A stretch of DNA of 64,000 nt, from the NCBI GenBank assembly GCA_947259215.1, contig CAMYLJ010000010.1, positions 11,891 to 75,890 on the forward strand, read 5' to 3'. The notes beneath the pieces are model-generated. The model made no database searches and was not told the DNA's origin. It saw only the letters and a list, made by a program, of their open reading frames with translations. The stretch is from an uncultured delta proteobacterium (lineage in GTDB: Bacteria > Myxococcota_A > UBA9160 > JAFDET01). The first letter of the stretch is position 1, and every line of letters begins with the position of its first letter. Made by a program: the position numbers and the translations under genes. Below, in pieces: positions 45,332-53,586 of the stretch.

Positions 45332-45640
45332 ATGGCCGAACCGACGCGCGAGGCGAACCGCTGGGAGAAGCTCCAGCGCCTGACCCGCGACGCGTCCGAC
45401 CGCCTGCGCCAGCGCGCGCGCCTCACCCGGCTGCGGGCCCGCGTGTCGCGCCTGGAGTCGCAGGTGGAGACGGAGAAGAGGCGCGTGGGCCGCGCCCTGT
45501 ACCCGCTGGTGGAGGACGCCACGATTTCCGTCGGGCTGCCGGAGGTGCAGGAGGGGGTGGAGACGATCGCCCGCCTGCGCCAGCAGATCCGCAGCTCGGT
45601 CGAACGGATCGAGGAGCTCGAGGCGGGCGACGACGCGTGA
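45332..45640 (+). CDS. Coiled-coil small protein
   Basis: The 102-residue, highly charged protein is mostly helical with heptad-like leucine/arginine spacing (TRLRARVSRLESQVETEKRR, then IARLRQQIRSSVERIEELEA). A short non-helical segment DATISVGLPEV separates two coils. No signal peptide. Family not recognised; homology to envelope- or chromosome-associated coiled coils cannot be claimed. The following lipoprotein gene overlaps by GTGA. Confidence 0.7.
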   Translation: MAEPTREANRWEKLQRLTRDASDRLRQRARLTRLRARVSRLESQVETEKRRVGRALYPLVEDATISVGLPEVQEGVETIARLRQQIRSSVERIEELEAGDDA

Positions 45641-45846
45641 GGCCGCTGGCGCTGGCGCTGATGCTGGTGCTCGTCGTCGGCTCCGCCTGCCAGTCCCGCT
45701 CGCGCCCCTGGAAGGTGAAGTCGGAGAACGAGCGCCGCTACGGAGACACCCGCGAGGCCTGCGAGATCCTGACGGACGACGACGACGGGTTCGAGAAGTG
45801 CATGAGCCGCCGCGGCTGGCGCCGGGAGTATCCCGGCGGCTTCTAG
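45637..45846 (+). CDS. Small lipoprotein
   Basis: The 69-residue product has a lipoprotein signal peptide with lipobox VGSAC (about residues 14-18). The short mature part is charged, WKVKSENERRYGDTREACE, with two cysteines and an RRGW segment. GTG 45637 overlaps the coiled-coil gene stop. The end overlaps the convergent SDR gene by 4 nt. Function unknown. Confidence 0.65.
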   Translation: MRPLALALMLVLVVGSACQSRSRPWKVKSENERRYGDTREACEILTDDDDGFEKCMSRRGWRREYPGGF

Positions 45847-46616
45847 AACGCCCCGCGTGCGCTCGCTCCCAGGGCGCCGCCATCGATGCGGAAGACCTGG
45901 CCGGTGATCCAGCTTCCGGCCTCGGAGGCCAGGTAGACGGCGAGCTCACCGATCTCGTCCGGCGTTCCCGCGCGACCGAGCGGGATCGAGCCCAGGATGG
46001 CGTCCCCGTGCTGGTCGATCAGGCCCTGGCCCATGTCCGTGGCGATGAAGCCCGGCGCGATCACGTTGGCCCGGATGCCGAGGGGCGCGTTCTCCCGCGC
46101 CACCGTGATGGTGAGGCCATTGACCGCGCACTTGGCGGCGTTGTACGGCCCGCCGTTGCCTCCGCAGAAGTCCGCCGCCACGGAAGAGATCGTCAGGATC
46201 ACGCCGGAGCGCTGCTCGCGCAGGATCGGCAGGGTCGCGTGCAGGGTGTGGAAGACGCCAGTCAGGTCGATGTCGATGACGCGCTGCCAGTAGCCCGGAT
46301 CCACCTCGTGGAGCGGCTGGAAGCGGGTGGGAACGCCGGCGTTGGCCACCACGACCTCGACTCCGCCGAGGGCGTCGACGGCTCCCGTTACCGCGGAGCG
46401 GACGGCGTCGACATCGCGCACGTCCGCGCCAACCGCGCAGGCGCGACGCCCGAGCGCCTCGATCTCCGCGACCACCGCGCCCGCGGCGTCCGCCTCGCGT
46501 CGGTAGCAGACCGCCACGTCGGCTCCCGCCCGGGCCAGGGCCAGGGCGATGCCCCGGCCGATTCCGCGGGACGCGCCGGTCACGAATGCGCGCTTGCCTG
46601 CCAGTCCTTCGCTCAT
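45843..46616 (-). CDS. SDR-family oxidoreductase (FabG-like), second copy
   Basis: The 257-residue classical SDR has TGASRGIGRGIAL, NAG (VVVANAG) and the catalytic Ser-Tyr-Lys region TISSVAADFCGGNGGPYNAAKCAVN. The C-terminus is WITGQVFRIDGGALG. An AGGAGA SD precedes ATG 46616; the frame to 46745 is unsupported. It is only distantly similar to the SDR at 35516-36280. Substrate unknown. Confidence 0.9.
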   Translation of the reverse strand: MSEGLAGKRAFVTGASRGIGRGIALALARAGADVAVCYRREADAAGAVVAEIEALGRRACAVGADVRDVDAVRSAVTGAVDALGGVEVVVANAGVPTRFQPLHEVDPGYWQRVIDIDLTGVFHTLHATLPILREQRSGVILTISSVAADFCGGNGGPYNAAKCAVNGLTITVARENAPLGIRANVIAPGFIATDMGQGLIDQHGDAILGSIPLGRAGTPDEIGELAVYLASEAGSWITGQVFRIDGGALGASARGAF

Positions 46617-46718
46617 GGGGTCTCCTGGGGTCGCCGCCGCCGCGACGGTTACCGCGTTCCGGGCCGGGAGGCTATCCTCCGCCGCGCCGTCCCCCCGCGG
46701 CACCTCCGGGGGGAATTC

Positions 46719-48053
46719 ATGAGTCCCGAAGCAGGGCGCGAGCACTGGGGCAGTCGGCTCGGCTTCATCCTGGCCGCCGTCGGCTCCGCCGTGGGCCTCG
46801 GCAACATGTGGCGCTTCTCGTACCTGACCGCCGAGAACGGTGGCGCGGCCTTCGTGATCCTCTACGTGGCCGTCACCCTGGTGGTGGGGCTGCCGGTGCT
46901 ATTGGCGGAGTTCGCCATCGGCCGCGGCTCCGGGCGCAGTCCGATCGGCGCCCTGGCCCACTTCGGCGGCCGCGCCTGGACGCCGCTCGGCTGGATCTTC
47001 GTCGCCACGGGCTTCCTGATCCTCGCCTACTACAGCGTGATTGCGGGCTGGACGGTGCGCTACGCGGTGACCGCCGCGGCTCAGGGATTCGGGCCCGACG
47101 CCGGCGCTTTCTTCGGCCGGGTGGAGAGCGGCTGGGACGCGGTGGCCTGGCACGCGGGATTCATGCTGGCCACCGTTGCGATCGTGGCCGGCGGCGTGAA
47201 GGCGGGCATCGAGCGGGCCGCCGTCGTGCTGATGCCGCTCCTCTTCCTGATGGTGGTGGCGCTGGCGATCTACGCCGCGACTCTCGCCGGCTCGGACGGA
47301 GGCTACGACTTCTACCTGGCGGCGGATTTCGGCGAGATCCTGGACTGGGGCGTGCTCCAGGCCGCCGCCGGCCAGGCCTTCTTCAGCCTCAGCCTGGGCA
47401 TGGGCGCGATGCTCACCTACGCCAGCTACCTCTCCGAGCACGAGCACCTGCCCAACGAGTCCCTGTTCGTGGCGCTGACGGACTTTGCCGTGGCGTTCAT
47501 CGCCGGGCTGGCGGTCTTCCCGATGATCTTCGCCCTGGGGCTCCAGGGCGAGGTGATGGAGAGCACCGGCGGCACGCTCTTCATCACCCTGCCCGGCGCC
47601 TTCTCGGACATGGGCGCGGCGGGTCGCGTGGTGGGGCTGGTCTTCTTCGCGGCGCTGGTGGTGGCGGCCCTGACGTCGGCCATCTCGCTCCTGGAGGTGG
47701 TGGTCGCGTCGGCCATGGACGGGCTCGGCTGGGCCCGACGGCGTGCCGCCGTGATCCTGGGCTCGGTGATCGCAGCGATGGGCGTCGCAGCGGCGCTCTC
47801 GCCCAAGGTCCTGGACGTGATGGACAAGACGGCCAGCAACCTGCTCCTGCCCGGCGGCGGCTTGATGCTGGCGCTGTTCGTGGGCTGGGTGATGCGCGAC
47901 CCGATGGCGGAAGTGCGGCGGGGCGCCGAGGGCGTGCGCTGGTTCGTCCTCTGGCGCTGGCTGCTGCGGGTGCCGGTGCCCGTCGTGCTGGCCGTCGTGC
48001 TCTGGCAGTCGGTGCCCGCCCTGTGGCAGACCGTGCTCGGGCTCTTCGGCTAG
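46719..48053 (+). CDS. Sodium-dependent transporter (NSS/SNF family)
   Basis: The 444-residue protein has about 11-12 hydrophobic segments and the NSS signature at the N-terminus (RLGFILAAVGSAVGLGNMWR, then GGAAFVILYVAVTLVVGLP), which forms the Na+ and substrate site in LeuT-like transporters. It likely imports an amino acid or related amine with Na+. A TATCCT box (46673-46678) and GGGGGGAA SD precede the ATG. It converges on the acyl-CoA synthetase with a 4-bp overlap. Confidence 0.92.
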   Translation: MSPEAGREHWGSRLGFILAAVGSAVGLGNMWRFSYLTAENGGAAFVILYVAVTLVVGLPVLLAEFAIGRGSGRSPIGALAHFGGRAWTPLGWIFVATGFLILAYYSVIAGWTVRYAVTAAAQGFGPDAGAFFGRVESGWDAVAWHAGFMLATVAIVAGGVKAGIERAAVVLMPLLFLMVVALAIYAATLAGSDGGYDFYLAADFGEILDWGVLQAAAGQAFFSLSLGMGAMLTYASYLSEHEHLPNESLFVALTDFAVAFIAGLAVFPMIFALGLQGEVMESTGGTLFITLPGAFSDMGAAGRVVGLVFFAALVVAALTSAISLLEVVVASAMDGLGWARRRAAVILGSVIAAMGVAAALSPKVLDVMDKTASNLLLPGGGLMLALFVGWVMRDPMAEVRRGAEGVRWFVLWRWLLRVPVPVVLAVVLWQSVPALWQTVLGLFG

Positions 48054-49642
48054 ATCGAGCGGCCCGAGCCCTCCCAGTAGCGCTCGCGCAGCTCGCGCTT
48101 CAGCAGCTTGCCCGACGGGTTGTACGGAAGCTCGTCCACGAAGTCGACGCTGCGGGGCAGCTTGTAGTCCGCCACGCGCTCGGCCAGGAACTCGCAGATC
48201 GTCTCGGCGTCGGCGTCGCCACCGGGCCGGAGCTGCACGACCGCCTTCACGGCCTCGCCCCACTCGTCGTCGGGCACGCCGATCACCGCGCAGTCGTAGA
48301 CGTCCGGATGCTTGCGCAGCTCGGACTCGACCTCGGCCGGATAGATGTTGACGCCGCCCGAGATGATCATGTCCTTCTTGCGGTCGACGATGTAGTAGAA
48401 GCCGTCCTCGTCGACCCGCGCCATGTCGCCCACGCTGAAGTAGCCGTCCACGAGGCACTCTTCGGTGGCCTTGCGGTTCTTGTAGTAGCCCGAGATCAGG
48501 ATCGGGTTCTTGACGTAGAGGACGCCGATCTCGCCGGTCGGGACCTCGCGGCCCTCGTCGTCCACGATCTTGATGTCGTTGGTGGGCAGCGCCCGGCCGC
48601 AGGATCCGGGCTTGGCGAGCAGGTGGTCGGGGCCGATCAGCGTGTTGAAGCCGGTCTCGGTGGCGCCGTAGAACTCGTACACGCAGGGGTTGGGGAAGAG
48701 CTCCACGGTCTTGCGCTTCAGCGGATGCGGGAAAGGCGCCGCTCCCACGCTGAGGCGCTGCATGGAGGACAGGTCGTAGCGGGAGGTCACCTCCTCCGGC
48801 AGCGCCGTGATGCGGTTCAGCATCGTAGGGACGACGAAGGCGGACGTCACCCCGTGCTCGTCGATCAGGCGCAGCGTGTCCTCGGGATCGAAGCGGGACT
48901 GGATCACGACGGTACCGCCCAGCAGGTGGGTGAGCAGGGCCACCGCCGGCGGGGCCGAGTGGTAGAGCGGGCAGGACAGCAGGTGCACGTCCGGCGGCGC
49001 GTACCCGAACGCCTGCAGGATGCCGAACATCAGCTTGGCGATGTTGGCGCGCATGTCGGGGTCGCGGGGGTCGCGGAAGGCTCCCTTCGGCCGGCCCGTG
49101 GTACCCGAGGTGTAGATGATGGAGCCGCCGAGCGCGGTGCCCTGGGGCGGGATGTTCTCGGGCGAGCCCTCCGCCATGGCGTCCTCGAAGGCGGTCGCCT
49201 TGGGCAGCTGCGCCCGCCAGTCGACCCCGTCGTCCACGACCAGCACGCGATCCTCGGAGATCTGTGTCATCTCGGACAGCGCGCCGCCCAGGCGCTCGGC
49301 GAAGCGACCCTGGCACAGCACGGCCCTGGCGTCGGAGTCGTCGACGATGTACGCGGCTTCCGGCCCCGTCAGGCGATAGCCGATGGGAACCGGCAGGCAG
49401 CCGAGCTTCTGGAGCGCGTAGCTGAGCTCGTAGTACTCGAGGCGGTTGTAGAGCTGCCAGGCCACGCGGTCGCCGCGCTCGAGCCCGAAGCGGTCCCGCA
49501 GGAAGCTCGCCAGCCGGCAGGCGCGCGCTCGCCACTGGGACCAGCTGAGCCGCCGCTCTCCCTCCACCAGGGCCAGCGCATCGGGGGTCTTCTGGGCGTG
49601 GGAGTCGAGACTGCCGGGCGGGGGGCTCGCGCTCTCGGTCAC
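48050..49642 (-). CDS. AMP-forming acyl-CoA synthetase
   Basis: The 530-residue ANL-superfamily enzyme has the phosphate loop IIYTSGTTGRPKGAFRD, VYEFYGATETGFNT, the hinge region YFSVGDMARVDEDGFYYIVD and the catalytic lysine near the C-terminus in LPYNPSGKLLKRELRERY. It activates a carboxylic acid to acyl-AMP and then acyl-CoA; chain length is not evident. It starts with GTG 49642, 30 nt behind a TATCCT box, and lies downstream of the light-locus minus-strand genes after a 36-bp gap, so it may be read separately. Confidence 0.92.
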   Translation of the reverse strand: MTESASPPPGSLDSHAQKTPDALALVEGERRLSWSQWRARACRLASFLRDRFGLERGDRVAWQLYNRLEYYELSYALQKLGCLPVPIGYRLTGPEAAYIVDDSDARAVLCQGRFAERLGGALSEMTQISEDRVLVVDDGVDWRAQLPKATAFEDAMAEGSPENIPPQGTALGGSIIYTSGTTGRPKGAFRDPRDPDMRANIAKLMFGILQAFGYAPPDVHLLSCPLYHSAPPAVALLTHLLGGTVVIQSRFDPEDTLRLIDEHGVTSAFVVPTMLNRITALPEEVTSRYDLSSMQRLSVGAAPFPHPLKRKTVELFPNPCVYEFYGATETGFNTLIGPDHLLAKPGSCGRALPTNDIKIVDDEGREVPTGEIGVLYVKNPILISGYYKNRKATEECLVDGYFSVGDMARVDEDGFYYIVDRKKDMIISGGVNIYPAEVESELRKHPDVYDCAVIGVPDDEWGEAVKAVVQLRPGGDADAETICEFLAERVADYKLPRSVDFVDELPYNPSGKLLKRELRERYWEGSGRSI

Positions 49643-49678
49643 AGGGGGGCTCCGGGTGGTGGGGGATCCGGCAGGATA

Positions 49679-50467
49679 TCACCGCGGGCGCCGCGGGAAC
49701 CAGGGCACGAAGGCCGCTGTGCGCGCGACGTACTCCGCGTAGCCCGGTCGCCGGCGCGCCAGGCCGCGCTCGAGGAAGGGCACGCCGGAGACGCGAAGCA
49801 GCAGGAAGGTCATCAAGGCGGGAGCCAGCAGGGTGAAGCTGCCGCCCGCGACCGGGAGCGCGACGATGCCCAGGCCCCACCAGGCGAGCGCGTCGCCGAA
49901 GTAGTTGGGATGGCGGGAGTAGCGCCACAGGCCGCGATCCATCACCTGGCCGCGGCTCGCCGGATCCGCCTTGAAGCGGGCCAGCTGCCAGTCGGCCGTG
50001 GCTTCGCAGGCGACGCCGGCCAGCACCAGCAGCGCGCCGATCCCGTCCCAGGCGGTCCACGCAGCGGGCTGCGACGCCTGGATCGCCAGCTGCACGGGCA
50101 GGGAGATGACCCACTGCAGCGCGCCCTGGAGCCCGAACACGCTGACCAGGCTGACGCGGCCGAAGCGCTCGCCGTGGCGGGACCGCATGGCGGCGTAGCG
50201 CGGATCCTCGCCGTGGCCCAGGTTGCGTCGCGCCAGGTGCCCCGCGAGTCGCAGGCCCCAGAGCGAGACGAGGCACGCCGCCAGCAGGGCGCGCGGGCGC
50301 CAGCCGGCGCCGAGGACGAATGCCACCCAGGCGACGGCTCCGAAGCCGAAGCCTCACCAGATGTCGACGATGCTGGCGTCGCGAAGGCGCAGGGACAGCA
50401 GCCAGAGGACGAGCATGGCGGCGGTGGTGAACGCCGCGGTCGCTGCGAGCAGCGCGGCCAGGGTCAC
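49679..50467 (-). pseudogene. DUF1295 membrane protein interrupted by an in-frame TGA
   Basis: The frame encodes a DUF1295 (steroid 5-alpha-reductase/isoprenylcysteine-methyltransferase-like) membrane protein of about 262 codons, starting at GTG 50467 (overlapping the SRPBCC stop). Codons 1-37 give VLWLLSLRLRDASIVDIW, then a TGA at 50356-50354 (codon 38), and the same frame continues GFGFGAVAWVAFVLGAGW through SRHPNYFGDALAWWGLG to the normal end. The TGA replaces what should be the conserved Trp of the DxxWGxGF motif (TGG to TGA, one base). Both halves look unworn, so it may be a recent nonsense mutation, a sequencing error or read-through. Confidence 0.8.
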
Positions 50468-50922
50468 GGGAAGATCTGCCGGATGCACCCGAAGCGGTAG
50501 TCGAAGATCGCCGCCAGGGACGCGCGCACCGCCAGCGCGTGGGCCAGGCGCCCGAGCGGACCCAGCGGCAGCCGGTACTCCACCCGATCGGTCATCAGCA
50601 CGCCGCCCGGAAGCTCGCGGAAGACGTGGCTGTGGCGCCAGAGCGCGTAGGGGCCGCGCTCCTGCTCGTCCACGAAGCCCTCTCCCGGCTTCCACTCGCG
50701 GATGCGCGTGCGCCAGCGCACGGGCACGCCCGCCAGACGGATCCGGTAGTCGATGCGCGCGCCGACGGCCATCTCGATCGGCCCGGGCGTCAGGATGCGG
50801 AAGCCGAGCCAGGCCGGCGTGATGCGCTCCAGGTTGCGCGCGTCGCTGAAGAAGGCAAACACGTCGTCCAGGGGCGCCGGGATCCACTGGTCGCGTTCGA
50901 GCAGGTGCGTGGGGGAGCTCAT
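50464..50922 (-). CDS. SRPBCC (START-like) family protein
   Basis: The 152-residue ligand-binding fold starts LERDQWIPAPLDDVFAFFSD, continues with NLERITPAWLGFRIL and VRWRTRIREWKPGEGFVDEQ, and ends FDYRFGCIRQIF, as in bacterial SRPBCC/CoxG-like proteins often called cell-division-inhibitor-like. It binds a hydrophobic ligand in the family. In the locus it sits between an acyltransferase and the DUF1295 gene, with GTGA and ATGA overlaps on both sides. Confidence 0.85.
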   Translation of the reverse strand: MSSPTHLLERDQWIPAPLDDVFAFFSDARNLERITPAWLGFRILTPGPIEMAVGARIDYRIRLAGVPVRWRTRIREWKPGEGFVDEQERGPYALWRHSHVFRELPGGVLMTDRVEYRLPLGPLGRLAHALAVRASLAAIFDYRFGCIRQIFP

Positions 50923-51932
50923 GCCGGGGCCTTTCCGTTGGCAGCGATCCACGCGTCCACGCGCTGCCACTCGTCGAGCAGCCAGTCGATCTGGGCGTCG
51001 CGATCGGGGGGCACCTGGCTGGCCGGGATCCGCCAGTACACCACCCGGACCGTCTGCCCGACGAGTCCTCCGCGCAGGAAGTCGCTGAAGCTGCGGATCC
51101 CGTCGAAGCCGACGTGGGCGCAGAAGACCACGTCGCTGCCGGGGCTCGCCTGGAGCAGGCTCAGGGGGCCGCCCAGGCGAGGGGGCAGCACGTGTCGCAG
51201 CGCGCGCGCGCGCTCGAGCAGCGCGGCCTCGCCCCGGGCCTCGAGCTTCTCGAGCACCCGCGCCTGCTTCTCCGGCGTGAAGCGCGTGCCCTCGGGGTAG
51301 ATCAACACCCCGTCGCTCCCGAGGTCCCGGGCCAGCTCCGCCACGGCGGCGATCTCGGCGGCGCTGTCGTCCGAGAAGCGATCGACGAAGCAGTTGCGGA
51401 GCCGTCCTCCCACCACGTCGAGACACGGGTCCCAGAGCAGCTCGCGCTTCATCACGTGGCGGAACTCGATCCGGAAGGGGTCGGACAGCAGCGCGGTGGT
51501 CAGGACGGTGTCGGCCGTGCTGGCGTGGCGCATGAAGAGCAGCACGGGTCCGGGAACGGCCACCTCCGGGTTCTCGACTTCGAAGCGGAGCCCGAAGCAG
51601 AGGCGAGCGCCGCGCACCAGCTGGCGGGCCCACCAGCACTTCAGCGCGAAGTTCCACGCGAGGTAGCGCTGCGGCGACCCGCGCAGCACCCGGACGGCGA
51701 GCCAGGCGCCTCCCGCCGCCGCCAGACCGAGCGTCTCGCAGCCCAGGTACCAGATGAAGAAGGCCAGGGCGCGGGTCACTCCGAAGCGCGAGCGCAGCGC
51801 GAGGTCGGCCAGGATCGTGCCGGCGAACAGCAGCGGTGAGGTCGCCACGGAGACGACGAACAGCAGCAGGTAGAGGGGAATCGTGATGGCGCGGCGCACG
51901 CCGGAATCGGGTGCCACAGCCGACCCTACCAC
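50919..51932 (-). CDS. PlsC-like 1-acyl-glycerol-phosphate acyltransferase family protein
   Basis: The 337-residue protein has three or four N-terminal hydrophobic segments (about 15-85) and an acyltransferase domain with RHASTADTVL (the HxxxxD catalytic pair) and LIYPEGTRFTPEKQ. It probably acylates a lipid at the membrane. The end overlaps the SRPBCC start by 4 nt and its start overlaps the chalcone-isomerase-like gene end by 7 nt. This puts a lipid acyltransferase inside the light locus. Confidence 0.85.
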   Translation of the reverse strand: MVGSAVAPDSGVRRAITIPLYLLLFVVSVATSPLLFAGTILADLALRSRFGVTRALAFFIWYLGCETLGLAAAGGAWLAVRVLRGSPQRYLAWNFALKCWWARQLVRGARLCFGLRFEVENPEVAVPGPVLLFMRHASTADTVLTTALLSDPFRIEFRHVMKRELLWDPCLDVVGGRLRNCFVDRFSDDSAAEIAAVAELARDLGSDGVLIYPEGTRFTPEKQARVLEKLEARGEAALLERARALRHVLPPRLGGPLSLLQASPGSDVVFCAHVGFDGIRSFSDFLRGGLVGQTVRVVYWRIPASQVPPDRDAQIDWLLDEWQRVDAWIAANGKAPA

Positions 51933-52507
51933 GAGTGGGTGAGAAGCCGGTCCTTCAGCTTGCGATCGAGCGGGTCCTCGCCCAGCCAGATGCCGAAGAG
52001 CGCCGCCGAGAAGTCGGCCCCCTCCACGCTGCCCAGGGGCTCCCCGTTCAGCGACAGCTCGGTGCCCCTGCCGGGTAGGTAGGTGATGGCGTAGCGGTCG
52101 CCCGGTTCCACGTCGCGGTAGAATGCGTTGAAGCGCTCGATCCTCGGGATCAGGGCCTCGTAGGCTGCCGGCTCGACGTTACGCTCGATCCCCTGGAACG
52201 TGACCTCGCGGAAGTCGTCGCCCTTGATGGCCCAGAAGTACTCGATCTCGAGGCGCCTCGGCACTTCTTCCAGCGCCCGCTCCGGCGAGATCCCCGGGGC
52301 CAGGTAGAGCCCGGCCACGTAGGCCTTGAAGACGATCCGGTAGCGCAAGAGCGCGGCGTTCGAGAGCTGCAGCGGCGTATTCCCCGCCGACAGCGTGCGC
52401 TGGAACGATACGCCCTCCACGACCAGGCCCGATTCGTCGTCCAGGTCCTCGGCCTGGGCCGGAACGCCGAGGGCGAGTGCGATCAGCAGCGTGGCGATCC
52501 GGATCAC
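51926..52507 (-). CDS. Exported chalcone isomerase-like protein
   Basis: The 193-residue protein has a Sec signal peptide (IRIATLLIALALGVPAQAED) and the CHI-like domain: GVSFQRTLSAGNTPLQLSNA, RIVFKAYVAGLYL, IEYFWAIKGDDFREV and SVEGADFSAALFGIWLGEDP. Bacterial members are fatty-acid-binding-like rather than flavonoid enzymes. Start GTG 52507 has a GGAGAGG SD and gives a canonical signal peptide; ATG 52540, overlapping the methyltransferase stop, is an in-frame alternative. CHI-like genes commonly accompany photolyase and cfa genes in light-induced clusters. Confidence 0.85.
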   Translation of the reverse strand: MIRIATLLIALALGVPAQAEDLDDESGLVVEGVSFQRTLSAGNTPLQLSNAALLRYRIVFKAYVAGLYLAPGISPERALEEVPRRLEIEYFWAIKGDDFREVTFQGIERNVEPAAYEALIPRIERFNAFYRDVEPGDRYAITYLPGRGTELSLNGEPLGSVEGADFSAALFGIWLGEDPLDRKLKDRLLTHSW

Positions 52508-52536
52508 GGTCCATCCTCTCCAGCCGTCGTGATGGC

Positions 52537-53586
52537 TCATGCGACACCCGGGGCCGGCGCCGCGGGCGCGAGACGCGCGTGCACGACCCACCACTCCTGG
52601 CCTTCGCGGTAGCCGAAGAGCTCCGAGCAGGCCAGGAAGAAGAGCCGCCAGCGGTGCAGCCAGCGCGTCGCTTCGCGGCTGCCGTACACGCGTTCCAGCA
52701 CCGGCACCACGTGTGCGCGGGCGCGATCCAGGTTGTGGAGCCAGGCGTCGCTGGTGCGGGCGTAGTGCTGGCCGGAGACGCGCCAGCTGCGTTCCACGAG
52801 CAGGTCCTGCTGGCAGTGCAGCAGCAGATCGTCGGAGGGCATGATGCCGCCCGTGAAGAAGTGACGCGCCATCCAGTCGCCGTCTCCGCGATCCTCGTAG
52901 GGGTAGGCGGCCTCGCGGTGGGCGAAGTGATGCAGGAAGAGCCTGCCGTCGGACTGGAGCCAGCCGGCGACCCGTGCCAGCAGGGCCTGCCAGTTGCGCG
53001 TGTGCTCGATCATCTCGACGGACAGGATGCGGTCGAACGTCCGCTCCGGTTCGAAGTGGTTGACGTCGCTCGTCACGACCTCGACGTTGTCGAAGCCTTC
53101 CCGCTGGCAGCGCGCCAGGATGTACTCGCGCTGGGGCTTCGAGTTGGAGACGGCCAGGACGCGGCAGCGCGGGTAGCGCTCGGCGATCCACAGCGCGAGC
53201 GAGCCCCAACCGCAGCCCAGGTCGAGCACCTGCATGCCGTCGTGGAGATCGGCCCGCTCGCACGAGAGGGCCAGCATCGTCTCCTCCGCCAGGGCGAGGT
53301 CCTGTACGCCTACCGCCCAGTGGGCGCAGCTGTACTTCAGGCGGGGCCCGAGGACGGCCTCGAAGAAGCCCGGCTCGACCTCGTAGTGCTGGTCGTTGGC
53401 CCGCTCCGGAGCCACCGCGATGGGCTGATCGCGCATGCTCGCGAGGAACGCCTGCTTCGCCTCGGCCCGTCGCTCGGCGTCTTCCGGCATCACCTCGTTC
53501 AGGCGCTCCCGCAGCATCCGGCGGATGCCCGCTCGCACGAGCGCGTCCGGAAGCCAGCCGGACTCGGCCAGCTCGACGCCCGTCAC
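52537..53586 (-). CDS. Cyclopropane-fatty-acid-synthase-family SAM methyltransferase
   Basis: The 349-residue methyltransferase has the SAM motif VLDLGCGWGSLALWIAERYP, AVSNSKPQREYI, VTSDVNHFEP, ILSVEMIEHTRNW and HHFAHREAAYPYED. It lacks the long N-terminus of E. coli Cfa and resembles the shorter CfaS/coclaurine-N-methyltransferase-like type (RAGIRRMLRERLNEV). Likely substrate is an unsaturated phospholipid acyl chain, giving cyclopropane or methylated fatty acids. GTG 53586 overlaps the sigma factor stop. It is the likely output of the light-induced sigma factor. Confidence 0.9.
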   Translation of the reverse strand: MTGVELAESGWLPDALVRAGIRRMLRERLNEVMPEDAERRAEAKQAFLASMRDQPIAVAPERANDQHYEVEPGFFEAVLGPRLKYSCAHWAVGVQDLALAEETMLALSCERADLHDGMQVLDLGCGWGSLALWIAERYPRCRVLAVSNSKPQREYILARCQREGFDNVEVVTSDVNHFEPERTFDRILSVEMIEHTRNWQALLARVAGWLQSDGRLFLHHFAHREAAYPYEDRGDGDWMARHFFTGGIMPSDDLLLHCQQDLLVERSWRVSGQHYARTSDAWLHNLDRARAHVVPVLERVYGSREATRWLHRWRLFFLACSELFGYREGQEWWVVHARLAPAAPAPGVA

